64,000 bases of DNA from Gordonia polyisoprenivorans NBRC 16320 = JCM 10675 (lineage in GTDB: Bacteria > Actinomycetota > Actinomycetes > Mycobacteriales > Mycobacteriaceae): contig NZ_BAEI01000011.1 in NCBI RefSeq assembly GCF_000241325.1, positions 1 to 64,000 on the forward strand, in the 5' to 3' direction. A model generated the notes under the pieces. That model was not told where the DNA came from, searched no databases, and worked only from the letters and a program-made list of their open reading frames with translations. A program made the position numbers and the translations under genes. Below are positions 1-8,098 of the stretch, one piece after another. Each line of letters starts with the position of its first letter. Position 1 is the stretch's first letter.

Positions 1-170
1 TGGTGATCAACCAGGTTCCGCAGTAGCAGGACTTGTTTCATCGCACCGAAGGCTTGTGGCCCGGTCATGTCCGGATTCCATTGCAGCTCGCTGAGTTGGG
101 TGACGATGTCGGCGAAGATTGCTTCGGCGTCAACATCTTTGACGTCAAGAGCTGCGGTGGTGTCGATCAT
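1..170 (-). CDS. N-terminal fragment of a probable DUF222/13E12-type protein (runs off the window)
   Basis: The frame reads leftward from an ATG whose first base is 170 and stays open to the window edge (56 codons). It begins MIDTTAALDVKDVDAEAIF and contains LLLRNLVDH, a phrase like those near the start of DUF222 (13E12 repeat) proteins. A GGGGAGGGCC stretch just upstream can serve as ribosome site. The upstream DNA has the same layout as the complete DUF222/HNH gene near 35 kb: a TTGTCCACA box, an SOS-box-like sequence closer to the start, and dispersed GGTCTCGAGGC...CCTCGACCA repeats. The family call rests on that context and a short N-terminus, so it is tentative. Confidence 0.5.
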   Translation of the reverse strand, partial: MIDTTAALDVKDVDAEAIFADIVTQLSELQWNPDMTGPQAFGAMKQVLLLRNLVDH

Positions 171-213
171 GGGCCCTCCCCAGTGGCTGATCGGTGTGAT
201 GGGTCCAGTCTAC

Positions 214-229
214 GGGAAAGTATGTTCGA
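214..229 (-). promoter_or_regulatory. SOS-box-like sequence upstream of the partial DUF222 gene
   Basis: On the minus strand this reads TCGAACATACTTTCCC, matching about 12 of 16 positions of the mycobacterial LexA-box pattern TCGAACACATGTTCGA; the right half is degenerate. It lies 44 bases before the start at 170. Several M. tuberculosis 13E12 genes are reported to be LexA regulated, which makes the placement sensible. A matching TTGTCCACA box (259-267, minus strand) lies further upstream. Confidence 0.35.
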
Positions 230-366
230 TGCAAGGGATACTTTCGATCAATTCTGCTTGTGGACAACGTGTTTCGGCGCTCATTTTCTGTCGGTGGGGT
301 GTGGTAGTGGGTTCGGCTTTCGCTGCGAGGCTGTTCGATGTGGTTGGGAGGCTTGTTGTCTCACCG

Positions 367-475
367 GGTCTCGAGGCCCGGCGCCTGAGGCGCCGTGCAC
401 CTCGACCATCGGTGAAGGGTGAGTCGGGGGTTGATATCGGCGAACCGAGTGCCTCGACCATCGGCGGAAGGGTTG
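367..475. repeat. Dispersed GGTCTCGAGGC / CCTCGACCATCGG repeat, copy near the left edge
   Basis: A copy of the dispersed element starts GGTCTCGAGGCCC, passes through the palindrome GGCGCCTGAGGCGCC and continues CACCTCGACCATCGG. A second half-copy, GCCTCGACCATCGGCGGAAG, follows at 451-470. Related copies occur at 34535-34730, 36563-36705 and about 55510-55524. The gene-free stretch 171-549 holds this repeat, the box at 259-267 and the SOS-like site; no coding frame in it looks real. Confidence 0.7.
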
Positions 476-549
476 TGACCATCGATCAGGAGAGATGCGC
501 GACCACCTCTTAACGGGGTTACGCTACAGCCGATCAGTAGGGTGGCGTC

Positions 550-1128
550 ATGACGGCCACGCTTGCCTTCGACCGGCTTCGGATCGACGACGATGTCACC
601 AACTGGATGGTCGAGGGACGGTCGCAGCCGTGGATCGGGGTGGCGCACGTCGTCACCTTCTTCGGGAATTCGCTGACGATGACGATCATCTGCACGGCGG
701 TCGTTGTCTGGCTGATGATTCGGCGACACGTGGACGAGGCGGTGCTGCTGGCCGTCGGGTCATTGGTGGGCGCGGCGGTCATGGTGACGTTCAAACACGT
801 TGTGGCGCGGACTCGTCCGCCGGTCACCGACCGGCTGTTGCACATCGAGAGTTGCTCGTTTCCGAGTGGACACGCGATGATGTCGATGGTTGTCTACTGT
901 CTGCTCGCCGTCGTCGCCTACCGCCTCAGTCCGTGGGTCAGGGGCCACCGGTGGGTGTTGCTCGCCGCGCCTGCGCTGTCGTTCGCAATCGGCGTGACCC
1001 GGGTGTACCTCGGCGTGCACTGGACCACCGATGTGCTCGCCGGATGGGCGTGCGGCGCCTTGTGGGTGCTGCTGTGCGTCTGGGCGTCGACGCGGGTCAC
1101 GGTGCGCAGAAATGGTCCGATCGGATGA
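550..1128 (+). CDS. PAP2-family membrane phosphatase
   Basis: A 192-residue integral membrane protein of the type 2 phosphatidic acid phosphatase superfamily, which removes phosphate from lipid phosphates or polyprenyl diphosphates at the membrane. All three catalytic motifs are visible: KHVVARTRP (82-90), PSGH (105-108, general acid His108) and R151-VYLGV-H157-WTT-D161 carrying the nucleophilic His. Several hydrophobic helices surround them. The natural substrate cannot be read from the sequence; undecaprenyl diphosphate recycling or phosphatidate breakdown are both possible. It stands alone, with the beta-propeller gene 46 bases downstream on the same strand. Confidence 0.85.
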   Translation: MTATLAFDRLRIDDDVTNWMVEGRSQPWIGVAHVVTFFGNSLTMTIICTAVVVWLMIRRHVDEAVLLAVGSLVGAAVMVTFKHVVARTRPPVTDRLLHIESCSFPSGHAMMSMVVYCLLAVVAYRLSPWVRGHRWVLLAAPALSFAIGVTRVYLGVHWTTDVLAGWACGALWVLLCVWASTRVTVRRNGPIG

Positions 1129-1174
1129 CAGTCGACGCTGCAACGCCGAGGTCCAACTCGGCTTAACTGAAACG

Positions 1175-3694
1175 ATGTCCGACTCGGATGAACTCGCCGG
1201 CGACAACGCCTCGGACGCGACGGAGTTCATCGCGCGTCCCGCGCCACCAACGACGCTGGGTCCCCAGTCTCCGGTACCTCCGCCGCCTCCACCTCCGCCC
1301 GCCACCGGGCCGCAGGCGGCGTATCAGCCGACCATGGCGCGACCGATGCCGCCGACGGGCGCCGGGTACTTCGGTCCGCCGTCGGGCCCGCAGTCCGGAA
1401 TGCCACCGGTGATGCCGCCCGGATATCCGAGCGGCGGGTTCCCGATTCGGCCGCCCGGCTCGACGCCACCCCGCCGACGCCGTGCGCTGCCGTGGATTCT
1501 GACCGCTGTCGCGCTGGTCTGCGTCGCCGGGTTGGTCGCCGGCGGACTCGTCTGGTGGACCACCCGCCACGACGACTCGAGCCGCGCCGCCCCGCTCGAT
1601 GGGCAACTCACCGGCACATTCCCGACCGCGCCGACAGCGAAGTGGCAGGTCGGCGCCTCGCAACTCGGTGGTGAGCAGTTCGTCTCGCCCGACCCCAACA
1701 AGGCCCAATACCTCTCGCTCGGCGCGGTCCACGACGAGCACACGCTGGTGACTTTCGTCAGCAGCCAGTCCTCGTCCGGCCGCACGCTTGCCGGCGTCGA
1801 CACCGAGACCGGCAAGCACTGGACATCATCGCGAACCGTTCAGGGCTGCTCGGACACCATCGTCAACGGACGGATCGCGTGTTACGACCAGTCGACCATC
1901 ACCTTCTTCGACACCGCGACCGGCTCCGTCGTCGCCACCGCCGACAACCCCTCGCCCCAGGCCTACGAGATCGCACTCAACACCGACGGCGCGTACCTGC
2001 GATCGTTCACCGACGGCGGGCTGTCCATCATCAAGCTCGACAACAGCGCGCATACGGTGCGGACCAAGTACTACCCGCTTGCCGACGGCGGTCCCGGCGG
2101 GGACGCGTCCAGCTTCACTGCCACGTCGTCGCTGGTGGCCAGCGGTCAGACCTCGGTGCTCGTCGTCTCGGCCGCCGACGGCCGAGAACTTCTCAACCGC
2201 GCCGGATACGCCACCACCGAGCCGTTGGCCGATGGTTCCATCGCCGTCATCTCGGCCTCGGGTTCGGCAGGATCCTTTACCCCGGGTCCGGTCGTCGTCG
2301 TGCGACCTGACGGCACCACCGTGGAGATCCCCGGCGCGTCTGTGTCGGTGCCCACGGTGGCCTCGCCGAATCAGCGAGGCCACCTTCTCGTCGACGGCAA
2401 GTGGACCTCGGTGGCCGACAAGTCCAGCAACTGGACGACCGCGGTCGGCGGACCCGACTCGCCCTACGGCTCCACCGCTGCGGTCCTCGCCGACGATCGC
2501 GAGGTGGTCATCGCGCAAGGTGAAAACCTGACCGTGGCCGATACCGTGACGGGGCAGACCCGCTGGACGCAGAAGGTAGCCAGTTCTTACGCAACGGGTT
2601 TCCCGGTCACCGACGGACAGCGGTTGATCGCTGCCGACCCCACGGGTGGGATCACGGCGCTGTCGTTGGCCGACGGCAGCAACGCCTGGTCGCTGCCCGT
2701 GTCCGCCGTGGGCGGCGCCTCATCGGGCTCCTCACCGGCCGCGCAGACCTTCGCCGTCGGATCGACTCTGGTGACCTTGACGGGCACGACGATCACCGGC
2801 TTCGCACCCACCGGCGGCCCGGCGGGCCCGCCGGGCATCGCGCCGGCCCAGACGCAGACAGCCGCCGGGGGCACGGTCACCCACTGTGCGACGGCGCCGA
2901 CATTCACGCCGCAGCAGTTCCGCACGACCCCGGCCGGACTGGTCGCGACGATGAAGGTCGTGGCCACGTGCGCCGACGGAGATGTCATGTCGGGCACCGG
3001 AACCCGCATCTCGATCGCGGACTCGGGATCGCTCGTCGCCTCCGGGCGTTTCGACTTCTCCCGGGCGCCCGCCGCCATCCCGCCGAGCGATGTCGGCGAG
3101 GGCATCACCATGGAACTGACCTACCCGCCCGGCTCCTTCTATCGGACACCCGACACCCTCGGCCAGGCCAACGGCACGGTCGCGGGAACGTTCACCGTCG
3201 ACTGCGATCCCGGCCCCCAGACCACCACCTCGTTGCCGAAGCCGGAAGGCGGTTCGGCCGCGCCACCACAGGTCTCGACGGGTCCGGCGCTGCCGCCGGG
3301 CGTCGACCTCGGTTCGACCACCGGTGATGCGCTTCGCAGACAGGCGAATTCGGATCGTGCCTTCATCCTCTCCACCCTCAACAACCGGTGGGTGGCGCAG
3401 CTGAGCTCCAAACGGCCCGGTCTGTTCGCCGACGGCAAGACCTGGGACAACCAGGCCATCCTCGACGAATTCCTGGCACTGCGATTGCGGTTCAACGATG
3501 TTCGGCTGCTGTACTCCGACGAATGGAGCGTCTTCAGTCAGCCCGGCTGGTGGGTGACCGTGGCCGCGGCAACCTTCCCCGGGCCGGACCAGGCCAACGC
3601 ATGGTGTGCGGCACAGGGATTCGACGGCGAACACTGCTTCGCCAAGCTCGTGTCGACCACGGCGCCGCCGGACGGGTCCACGCGTTACCGTTGA
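1175..3694 (+). CDS. Membrane-anchored PQQ-like beta-propeller protein
   Basis: An 839-residue protein with three parts. Residues 1-105 are cytoplasmic and rich in proline and glycine, ending in a PRRRR basic stretch. Residues about 107-129 form one transmembrane helix. The rest is extracytoplasmic: a long region of beta-propeller (PQQ-like/WD-type) repeats with GVDTETGKHW and LTVADTVTGQTRWTQ blade motifs, then a C-terminal domain of about 120 residues (FILSTLNNRWVAQLSSKRPG onward) that I do not recognise. Such domains occur in mycobacterial cell-envelope proteins of unknown role. The frame extends further upstream, but ATG 1175 gives the sensible start. No catalytic residues are evident; a binding or scaffold function is inference. 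Confidence 0.75.
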   Translation: MSDSDELAGDNASDATEFIARPAPPTTLGPQSPVPPPPPPPPATGPQAAYQPTMARPMPPTGAGYFGPPSGPQSGMPPVMPPGYPSGGFPIRPPGSTPPRRRRALPWILTAVALVCVAGLVAGGLVWWTTRHDDSSRAAPLDGQLTGTFPTAPTAKWQVGASQLGGEQFVSPDPNKAQYLSLGAVHDEHTLVTFVSSQSSSGRTLAGVDTETGKHWTSSRTVQGCSDTIVNGRIACYDQSTITFFDTATGSVVATADNPSPQAYEIALNTDGAYLRSFTDGGLSIIKLDNSAHTVRTKYYPLADGGPGGDASSFTATSSLVASGQTSVLVVSAADGRELLNRAGYATTEPLADGSIAVISASGSAGSFTPGPVVVVRPDGTTVEIPGASVSVPTVASPNQRGHLLVDGKWTSVADKSSNWTTAVGGPDSPYGSTAAVLADDREVVIAQGENLTVADTVTGQTRWTQKVASSYATGFPVTDGQRLIAADPTGGITALSLADGSNAWSLPVSAVGGASSGSSPAAQTFAVGSTLVTLTGTTITGFAPTGGPAGPPGIAPAQTQTAAGGTVTHCATAPTFTPQQFRTTPAGLVATMKVVATCADGDVMSGTGTRISIADSGSLVASGRFDFSRAPAAIPPSDVGEGITMELTYPPGSFYRTPDTLGQANGTVAGTFTVDCDPGPQTTTSLPKPEGGSAAPPQVSTGPALPPGVDLGSTTGDALRRQANSDRAFILSTLNNRWVAQLSSKRPGLFADGKTWDNQAILDEFLALRLRFNDVRLLYSDEWSVFSQPGWWVTVAAATFPGPDQANAWCAAQGFDGEHCFAKLVSTTAPPDGSTRYR

Positions 3695-4200
3695 GCGACG
3701 CAATCGCGGACGGTGAGCCGCTCGACCAGCGCGCTCGGGTCGCTGGTCGGGTCGTCGGGGCCCACGCCGCGCAGCAAGAGGTCGAGTATGAACCCGTCGA
3801 GTGCTGCGATGACCAGCCGGGCGTCGGCGCGATCGACACCGCCGGCGACGAGTTCGTCGACGAATCGATCCCGCCCTGCGATCATGGAGCTCTGTAGATC
3901 GGAGTCGCAGGTGGCGAGCAGGGTCAATTCATAGCGCGCGAGGGTCACCGCGCGGTCCGGTCCCACGAGTCGTTGCACCAGTTGCGCCATGCTCTCACCC
4001 GGCCGTGGCCGATCGCTGTCGTAGAGGTGATCCGCCAATGCCGCATAAAAACCTTTCCGGCCACCGAAGTGATGGCGAATGCTGCCGTGCGGGGCTTTGG
4101 CCTCCACCTCGACTGCCCGTGTCGAGGTGGACCCGGCACCGATGGTGCCGAGTAGCGCCAGCCCTGCGTCGAGCAGTCGGATTCGGGTTGCCTTCTCCAT
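3685..4200 (-). CDS. TetR-family transcriptional regulator
   Basis: About 171 residues from ATG 4200 (MEKATRIRLLDAG). The N-terminal TetR helix-turn-helix is clear (STSTRAVEVEAKAPHGSIRHHFGGRKGFYAALADHL), followed by a helical ligand domain with the typical LIxALDGxxLDLLLR ending. An upstream TTG at 4242 is in frame but less likely. The gene overlaps the 3' end of the beta-propeller gene by 10 bases. It is divergent from the flavin monooxygenase gene at 4266, and two identical-arm palindromes lie between the starts, one over its own start codon. It very probably represses both itself and the monooxygenase; the inducer is unknown. Confidence 0.85.
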   Translation of the reverse strand: MEKATRIRLLDAGLALLGTIGAGSTSTRAVEVEAKAPHGSIRHHFGGRKGFYAALADHLYDSDRPRPGESMAQLVQRLVGPDRAVTLARYELTLLATCDSDLQSSMIAGRDRFVDELVAGGVDRADARLVIAALDGFILDLLLRGVGPDDPTSDPSALVERLTVRDCVAQR

Positions 4201-4250
4201 GTGGAGAAGATACCTTACTGCGCATTCAAGGAGTTTCTCCAACTGGAGAA
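4193..4250. promoter_or_regulatory. Twin TetR operators in a divergent promoter
   Basis: Two 16-base palindromes share the arms TTCTCCA...TGGAGAA with a two-base centre: TTCTCCATGTGGAGAA (4193-4208) and TTCTCCAACTGGAGAA (4235-4250). Their centres are 42 bases apart, four helical turns, so two dimers would bind the same face. The first covers the ATG of the tetR gene and the second precedes the monooxygenase start. This is textbook TetR autoregulation architecture, inferred from sequence only. Confidence 0.8.
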
Positions 4251-4265
4251 CCGTGAGGAGGAATC

Positions 4266-5405
4266 ATGCGGGTGATCGTGGTGGGGGCGGGTATCGGCGG
4301 TCTCGCGGTCGCGGTGGGGCTCCGGCAGGCCGGCGTCGACGTTCAAATCCTGGAGCGTGCTGAGCGCGTGCGGGCTCATGGCTCAGGACTATCGTTGTTC
4401 CGCAACGGATTTCGTGCACTTGACGCCATCGGCATCGGTGAACAGGTGCGCGCAACCGCCGGTACTGCGGTTGCCGTCCACCAGTCCGGGACTCGTAGCC
4501 GAGACGGCTCCTGGCTCACACGAATGGGTCCGGCCTCGACCAATGACGTGCGGGTGATCGACCGCGCCGACCTCCATCGAATCCTGCTGGCGTCGGTTGC
4601 GCCGGACTCGATACGCACCGGAGCGGTGGTGGCATCGGTCACCGCAACCTCCGTTGTTCTCGACACCGGTGAGCATCTGTTCGCAGACGTGATCGTCGGC
4701 GCCGATGGACTGCGGAGTGCGGTGCGCACCAGCGCATTCGACGACCCTGGTGTGCGCGACAGCGGATACGGTGCATGGCGGGCGATCACCACCCGACCGG
4801 TGGCGACCGACACCGCGGGTGAATCGGTCGGCCGCGGTGCGCGGTTCGGGATCGCCCCGCTCGCCGACGGCCGCGTGTACTGGTTCGCGTGCGTGTCGAC
4901 GCCACCCGGGTCGAGCCCGGCGGGCGACGCCGCCATGGAGGAGGTACGTCGCCGCTTCGGTCACTGGCACCAGCCGATCGAGGAGATCCTCGACGCCACG
5001 GACCCGGCATCGGTGTCGTATCTGCCGATCGAGGAGCTGGCGGCGCCCCTGGCCTCGTTCGTGTCGGGCCGGCGGGTGTTGATCGGGGATGCCGCGCACG
5101 CGATGACTCCCAACCTGGGCCAAGGCGCGAACCTGGCGATCGAGGACGCGGCCACTCTCGCCACCCTCCTCATCGCCGCCGCGAAGCACAACAACGAGCT
5201 ACCCGCCGTCCTCGCCCGCTACGACGCCCTGCGTCGACGGCGCACGCAACGGATTGCGCGCCAGGCCCGGGTACTCGGTGCGGTGATGCAGGCGAGTCAT
5301 CCGGTCACCGCGACACTGCGTGACCTGGCCATGCGGTCGGTTCATGCCCGCGCGGTGGACTCCCGGGTCCGCGCGGTCACCAGCTGGTCCCCGCCGACAG
5401 CGTGA
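4266..5405 (+). CDS. FAD-dependent aromatic-ring-type monooxygenase
   Basis: A 379-residue class A flavoprotein monooxygenase (para-hydroxybenzoate/salicylate hydroxylase type), a cytosolic enzyme that uses NAD(P)H and oxygen to hydroxylate a substrate. The Rossmann GAGIGG motif is at residues 7-12, the DG motif is in VGADGLRSAVR (about 145-155), and the GD motif with ribityl contact is LIGDAAHAMTPNLGQGANL (about 275-293). The length is normal. GAGGAGGAATC precedes the ATG. It is divergent from a TetR gene with twin operators, so it is likely induced by its substrate, which cannot be named. Confidence 0.85.
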   Translation: MRVIVVGAGIGGLAVAVGLRQAGVDVQILERAERVRAHGSGLSLFRNGFRALDAIGIGEQVRATAGTAVAVHQSGTRSRDGSWLTRMGPASTNDVRVIDRADLHRILLASVAPDSIRTGAVVASVTATSVVLDTGEHLFADVIVGADGLRSAVRTSAFDDPGVRDSGYGAWRAITTRPVATDTAGESVGRGARFGIAPLADGRVYWFACVSTPPGSSPAGDAAMEEVRRRFGHWHQPIEEILDATDPASVSYLPIEELAAPLASFVSGRRVLIGDAAHAMTPNLGQGANLAIEDAATLATLLIAAAKHNNELPAVLARYDALRRRRTQRIARQARVLGAVMQASHPVTATLRDLAMRSVHARAVDSRVRAVTSWSPPTA

Positions 5406-5486
5406 CGCTCTTGACGTAACGCAGGTCACTTGTCTAGATTCATATTTCATATTTGATGTTGCGTGCGAGCCGTTCGGGGGGTCGGT

Positions 5487-6179
5487 GTGAGTGGTCTCGT
5501 GGTGGCGGGAATCGTGGTCGGGGCGGTTCTCGCCATCACCCTTCTCGGTGCGATCGGCCTCGTCATAGCCTACGGTCTCGCCACCCGACCCGACCGATTC
5601 GCGGTGCGGGAGGTGGCGCTTGGTGACGTCGACCGCTACATCGCGACGCGGGCGGCCTTCGCCATCAGCCTCGAATACACGACGCCGTTGTCGCGGCGTG
5701 AGGTGTGGGATCGGCTCGCCCATGCCCACTATCTGAGCTCGCTCCCGTTTCTTCGGGGGCCGATCTGGATCCACGCCGGTGCGTCGGAGGGGAACGCACC
5801 GGCGGGTCCGGTGGTCGGCGATGGGCGGACGATGTCGGGAACCTTCCTCTCGGTGGCCCAGCGCGCCACGGAGGTGATCGACGGCGAGCGGATCACCCTG
5901 ACCGGCACCGGCGTCTCGGTTCCGTTGGCCATCAAGGACTTCGCGGAGCGATTCACCATCTCCGACGGCCCGCGACCGCGCACACTGACCGTGCGCTGGG
6001 AGATCGCCGGATCGCCACGATGGGTGGCCTTCTTGCCGTGGCGGTGGGGAGTACCTCTGGTTCGCCCGGTGCTCGCGTTCGTACTGCGGCACATCCTGCG
6101 GCTCAAGCCGTTTCGACGTCCACGTGACAATCGGGGCCCGGACGAGCACCAGAACAGCGGTACCGCCGTCCCGCACTGA
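5487..6179 (+). CDS. Membrane-anchored SRPBCC (START-like) protein
   Basis: About 230 residues from GTG 5487, which follows a GGGGGGTCG stretch; an upstream GTG at 5463 is also possible. One hydrophobic helix (GLVVAGIVVGAVLAITLLGA) lies at the N-terminus. The body reads as an SRPBCC/polyketide-cyclase-like lipid-binding fold, with YTTPLSRREVWDRLAHAHYL resembling the opening strand and helix of such domains. No catalytic signature is present. It sits alone between the monooxygenase and phosphotransferase genes. A role in binding or moving a hydrophobic ligand at the membrane is inference. Confidence 0.55.
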   Translation: MSGLVVAGIVVGAVLAITLLGAIGLVIAYGLATRPDRFAVREVALGDVDRYIATRAAFAISLEYTTPLSRREVWDRLAHAHYLSSLPFLRGPIWIHAGASEGNAPAGPVVGDGRTMSGTFLSVAQRATEVIDGERITLTGTGVSVPLAIKDFAERFTISDGPRPRTLTVRWEIAGSPRWVAFLPWRWGVPLVRPVLAFVLRHILRLKPFRRPRDNRGPDEHQNSGTAVPH

Positions 6180-6253
6180 TCGAACCGCCCTCATCCGAGC
6201 GGCTGTGATGGTTACCCTCGACTGAGACGGGAACGACGAGGAGGGCCGGACAA

Positions 6254-7327
6254 GTGGGACTGCAGGTGGCGGGTGCGGGTGAGGTGCGTGCCGAGGACAG
6301 CTTCGACGTCGGCAAGGTCGCCGAATGGCTGCGGGAGCACGCGCAGGACACGACCGGACTCGACGCCGAGCCGCAGGTCCGTCAGTTCTCGGGCGGTGCC
6401 AGCAATCTCACCTACCTGCTGTCGTATCCGGGCCGGGACCTCATCCTGCGTCGCGCGCCGTCGGGCACCAAGGCCAAGGGCGCTCACGACATGGGCCGCG
6501 AGTACCGCATCCAGTCGCGGCTCGCGCCTGTCTTGCCCTATATCGCCCCGATGGTGGCCCACTGCGACGACCCCGACCTGATCGGCGCCGAGTTCTATGT
6601 GATGGGCCGTCTGGAAGGGATCATCGCCGGCCGGGACTGGCCGTCGGACGTGCCGTTGCCGCCGGAGTCGGCACGACGGTTGTGCCACAACTTCATCGAC
6701 GTGCTGGCCGAGTTGCATTCGGTCGATCCGGGTGCCGCCGGACTCACCGATCTCGGTAAGGGATTCGGGTATGTGCAGCGTCAGGTCGATGGGTGGTCGG
6801 CACGATTCCGCAACGCCCGCACGCCCGACGTTCCCGACTACGAGTCGACGATGGTCTGGCTCGCGGAGAATCAGCCCGACGACGTCGCGAACTGCGTGAT
6901 CCACAACGACTTCAAACTCGACAACGTCGTGCTGTCGGCCGACGACCCGACCCGGGTCATCGGCATCCTGGACTGGGAGATGGCCACCCTGGGAGACCCG
7001 CTGATGGATGTGGCGGGGTCGATGGCCTACTGGGTGCAGGCCGACGACGACGAGCAGGTCAAGGCGATGCGTCGGGTGCCGACCACGATGCCGGGAATGA
7101 TCACCCGCGCCGAGTTCGTCGAGCGCTACTGTGCGGCAATGGGATTCGAGATGAATCCGGAGCGCTGGCGGTGGTATGAGGTGTTCGGGTTGTTCCGCTT
7201 CGCGGCGATCGCCCAGCAGATCTATTACCGCTATTACCACGGCCAGACCACCAACGAGATGTTCGCCCTGATCGGTCAGTCCGTGGGAATGGTCGAGAAG
7301 CGACTCGATGCCCTGATCGGCGGCTGA
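6254..7327 (+). CDS. APH-like phosphotransferase family protein (ACAD10/11 N-domain type)
   Basis: A 357-residue protein with the aminoglycoside-phosphotransferase/kinase-like fold. The catalytic loop CVIHNDFKLDNVVL and the metal-binding ILDWEMATLGDPLMDVA are intact, and FSGGASNLTYLL resembles the nucleotide loop. Proteins of this group are usually encoded beside acyl-CoA dehydrogenases and are homologous to the kinase half of human ACAD10/11, which phosphorylates 4-hydroxyacyl-CoA. GGAGGGCC precedes the GTG start. It converges with the TetR gene of the adjacent acyl-CoA operon, 25 bases away. A hydroxyacyl-CoA substrate is inference; it is probably not antibiotic resistance. Confidence 0.75.
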   Translation: MGLQVAGAGEVRAEDSFDVGKVAEWLREHAQDTTGLDAEPQVRQFSGGASNLTYLLSYPGRDLILRRAPSGTKAKGAHDMGREYRIQSRLAPVLPYIAPMVAHCDDPDLIGAEFYVMGRLEGIIAGRDWPSDVPLPPESARRLCHNFIDVLAELHSVDPGAAGLTDLGKGFGYVQRQVDGWSARFRNARTPDVPDYESTMVWLAENQPDDVANCVIHNDFKLDNVVLSADDPTRVIGILDWEMATLGDPLMDVAGSMAYWVQADDDEQVKAMRRVPTTMPGMITRAEFVERYCAAMGFEMNPERWRWYEVFGLFRFAAIAQQIYYRYYHGQTTNEMFALIGQSVGMVEKRLDALIGG

Positions 7328-7330
7328 CGG

Positions 7331-7360
7331 CGAGATCAGAGTCTCACCGAGATCAGAGTC
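7331..7360. repeat. 13-base direct repeat across the tetR stop codon
   Basis: CGAGATCAGAGTC occurs at 7331-7343 and again at 7348-7360, a 17-base period. The second copy contains the tetR stop codon (7353-7355). It looks like a recent short tandem duplication in the convergent gap. Confidence 0.6.
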
Positions 7361-8030
7361 CGGCCAGGTACCGATCGAGATGGTCGTGGGTCACCAATGC
7401 GCGCAACGCGATCCGCAGCTGGGTGGTGACGTATCCGTCGAGGTCGAAGGCGGGCGCGAAATGCCAGTGCTTGAGCGCCCACCCGTGCGCCAGCATCATC
7501 AGGTCGAACACGACGAGATCGGCGTCGACGTCGTCATGCACCAACCCGGCGGCGATCGCGGCGGTGATGGCCCCGCGCATCGGCGCGGAGGTCTGCACCT
7601 CGAGCTGTTTGATCCGTTCGCGTCCGTCGGCGTCGAGGGTCCGGCTCTCGCGGTAGGTCAGGACCACCGCATCACGGTTGGCGTCGACGATCGCGACGTA
7701 CTCCCGGAACCCGGCCATCAACTGCTCGACCGGGTCGTCGCCGGCGAGTTCCATCGCCGGGGCGAGCTGATCGCGGAACTTCTCGAGGATGTCGACGATG
7801 GCCGCGAGGAGGATCTCCTCCTTGCCGCCGAAGTACTTGTAGAACAGGCCGACGCTGACGCCGGCCTCCTCGGCCAGCGCCTGCATCGACATCTGGTGGA
7901 ACCCCGTGCGCTCCATCACCGCCACCGCGGCATCGAGCAGCTGGCGGCGACGCGAGGACACCCGCACCGCGCGGACCGCCTCCTCCACCGCGGTGTCGGT
8001 CGCCGACCGTGCCGCCGCTGTCTTGGCCAC
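7353..8030 (-). CDS. TetR-family regulator of the adjacent acyl-CoA catabolic operon
   Basis: A 225-residue TetR protein. The DNA-binding domain is RRRQLLDAAVAVMERTGFHQMSMQALAEEAGVSVGLFYKYFGGKEEILLAA, preceded by a loose 28-residue N-terminal extension, and the C-terminal half is helical. The GTG start at 8030 follows GAGGAGGG. It is the last gene in the direction of the catabolic operon, 68 bases after the acyl-CoA dehydrogenase stop. That gap carries three GTGAAC/GTTCAC half-sites, indicating its own promoter. A matching palindrome precedes the first operon gene, so repression relieved by an acyl-CoA pathway intermediate is likely, as for KstR2 or FadR-type TetR proteins. Confidence 0.85.
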   Translation of the reverse strand: MAKTAAARSATDTAVEEAVRAVRVSSRRRQLLDAAVAVMERTGFHQMSMQALAEEAGVSVGLFYKYFGGKEEILLAAIVDILEKFRDQLAPAMELAGDDPVEQLMAGFREYVAIVDANRDAVVLTYRESRTLDADGRERIKQLEVQTSAPMRGAITAAIAAGLVHDDVDADLVVFDLMMLAHGWALKHWHFAPAFDLDGYVTTQLRIALRALVTHDHLDRYLAGL

Positions 8031-8043
8031 CGCAACCCTCCTC

Positions 8044-8070
8044 GTTCACAAGTGGTGAACTGGAGTTCAC
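8044..8070. promoter_or_regulatory. TetR operator with three half-sites
   Basis: GTTCAC (8044-8049), GTGAAC (8055-8060) and GTTCAC (8065-8070) form two overlapping palindromes with 5- and 4-base spacers. The right-hand one, TGAACTGGAGTTCA, has the same 14-base layout as TGAACGTACATTCA at 13876-13889 ahead of the operon. It lies just upstream of the tetR start at 8030. Confidence 0.7.
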
Positions 8071-8098
8071 CACCACGCCGTCACCGTAGGGTAGTCGA

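Noticed and set aside
4201..4242. TTG 4242 as start of the first tetR gene
   Set aside because: The extra 14 residues precede the normal TetR start, lie between and across the operators, and TTG is a weak start compared with ATG 4200.
6254..7327. Aminoglycoside resistance phosphotransferase
   Set aside because: The fold is shared, but this sequence type (ACAD10/11-like) and its place beside an acyl-CoA operon argue against antibiotic modification.
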